DNA of 64,000 nt, taken from NCBI RefSeq assembly GCF_029024465.1, contig NZ_CP118950.1:1054001-1118000 (forward strand), in the 5' to 3' direction. Under the pieces are notes generated by a model. That model had not been told where the DNA came from, ran no database searches, and worked only from the letters and a program-made list of their open reading frames with translations. Shown here in pieces: positions 63,548-64,000 of this stretch (position 1 is its first letter; every line of letters starts with the position of its first letter). This DNA comes from Lactococcus garvieae subsp. garvieae. GTDB lineage: Bacteria; Bacillota; Bacilli; Lactobacillales; Streptococcaceae. The position numbers were made by a program, and so were the translations under genes.

Positions 63548-64000
63548 TTATTTTTTAATGTGCTCCAGCCATTCTGGGAGTTCTGTCATTAATTTTTGTA
63601 AAGCTTGACCACGATGTGAAGCTGTATTTTTTTCTTCAGCACTAAGCTGAGCAGCAGTTCGGTCTGATGTTCCCACCAAAAAGATAGGATCATAGCCAAA
63701 CCCATTTTCTCCTTGCGGCGTAAGGCCAATACGACCTTGCCAGTCTGCTTCAACCACCAAACTTTCATGGCCTGGGTAAGCAGCAACTAATGTCGTATGG
63801 AAATGCGCCGTCCGGCGTTCCGGCGTGATTGCCGTTGAGGCTAACTCATGGAGAAGTTTGGCAATGTTTTCCTCATCCGTTGGATCAGGTCCAGCAAAAC
63901 GATGACTCCAGACACCAGGCAAGCCCCCTAAAACATCTACACATAAACCAGAATCATCACCGATAACAACTTCGCCAGTAATTTCAGCAATTTGTTCTGC
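63548..64000 (-). CDS. rdgB: XTP/dITP diphosphatase RdgB (HAM1), partial at window edge
   Basis: The C-terminal about 150 residues are present; the frame runs off the right edge. [20 protein letters not shown] has the conserved Asp pair, and [12 protein letters not shown] and [10 protein letters not shown] (usually SHRxxALxKL) are the family signature. It removes non-canonical purine triphosphates such as XTP and dITP from the nucleotide pool. Confidence 0.95.
   Translation of the reverse strand, partial: AEQIAEITGEVVIGDDSGLCVDVLGGLPGVWSHRFAGPDPTDEENIAKLLHELASTAITPERRTAHFHTTLVAAYPGHESLVVEADWQGRIGLTPQGENGFGYDPIFLVGTSDRTAAQLSAEEKNTASHRGQALQKLMTELPEWLEHIKK

Noticed and set aside
1-64000. CRISPR arrays, tRNA or rRNA genes
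   Set aside because: No regularly spaced repeats and no cloverleaf or rRNA-like conserved sequence were noticed on either strand.

Overview
The window looks like chromosome of a Lactococcus or a very close relative. The evidence is moderately AT-rich DNA, strong Shine-Dalgarno sequences, and several lactococcal gene orders: folA-clpX-ysxC-folB-folKE-folP-Nudix-folC, malolactic mleR/mleS/mleP, catabolic acetolactate synthase alsS, a GH18 chitinase beside an AA10 LPMO, xpt-pbuX behind a guanine riboswitch, and rdgB-yfcE-CBS-xerD-like-scpA-scpB-rluB. I do not claim a species. No rRNA, tRNA or CRISPR array was seen.

Layout. 1-3780: an RclA/MerA-like flavoprotein (cut by the window edge), a HesB-like protein and a TetR regulator in one minus-strand operon; a lipoprotein; uppP; and a DUF4097-type gene that seems to have lost its 5' end. 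3780-7530 is a graveyard of about 4 kb: an unknown gene, a 22-bp inverted repeat, an eroded msmK sugar-ABC ATPase, a coiled-coil fragment, an intact IS3-family element, and a licT antiterminator cut by that element but still carrying its promoter, cre site, RAT and leader terminator. 7.8-10.4 kb: a GNAT acetyltransferase and copper ATPase copB with a CopY box.

10.4-15.8 kb is a chitin/N-acetylglucosamine locus: a NagE-like PTS EIICBA gene broken by an in-frame TAA just before its EIIA domain, a GGDEF relic, tspO, then chitinase and LPMO behind a promoter with a cre-like site. 15.8-21.3 kb: an alpha/beta hydrolase, a lipoprotein, an IS110 transposase with a structured upstream region that may encode a bridge RNA, a secreted C39-like peptidase, and a PhzF protein. 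21.4-25.5 kb is a possible small island: one 1023-aa SF1 helicase with a coiled-coil insertion, flanked by an imperfect 31-bp direct repeat whose right copy is the 3' end of alsS.

25.5-54.1 kb is mostly core genome on the minus strand: alsS, TPR protein, AI-2E family transporter, methyltransferases, HAD, nif3-like/trmK, nth/dnaD, aldo-keto reductase, msrB, an Rgg-type regulator, the malolactic locus, rex, radC, glmS, a deoxynucleoside kinase and the folate cluster. 54.1-64 kb: trmL behind a structured RNA leader, an LPxTG-type adhesin, the xpt-pbuX purine operon, rluB, scpBA, a XerD-like protein without the first catalytic arginine, a CBS protein, YfcE phosphoesterase and a partial rdgB. Three small genes of 21-57 codons were also found.
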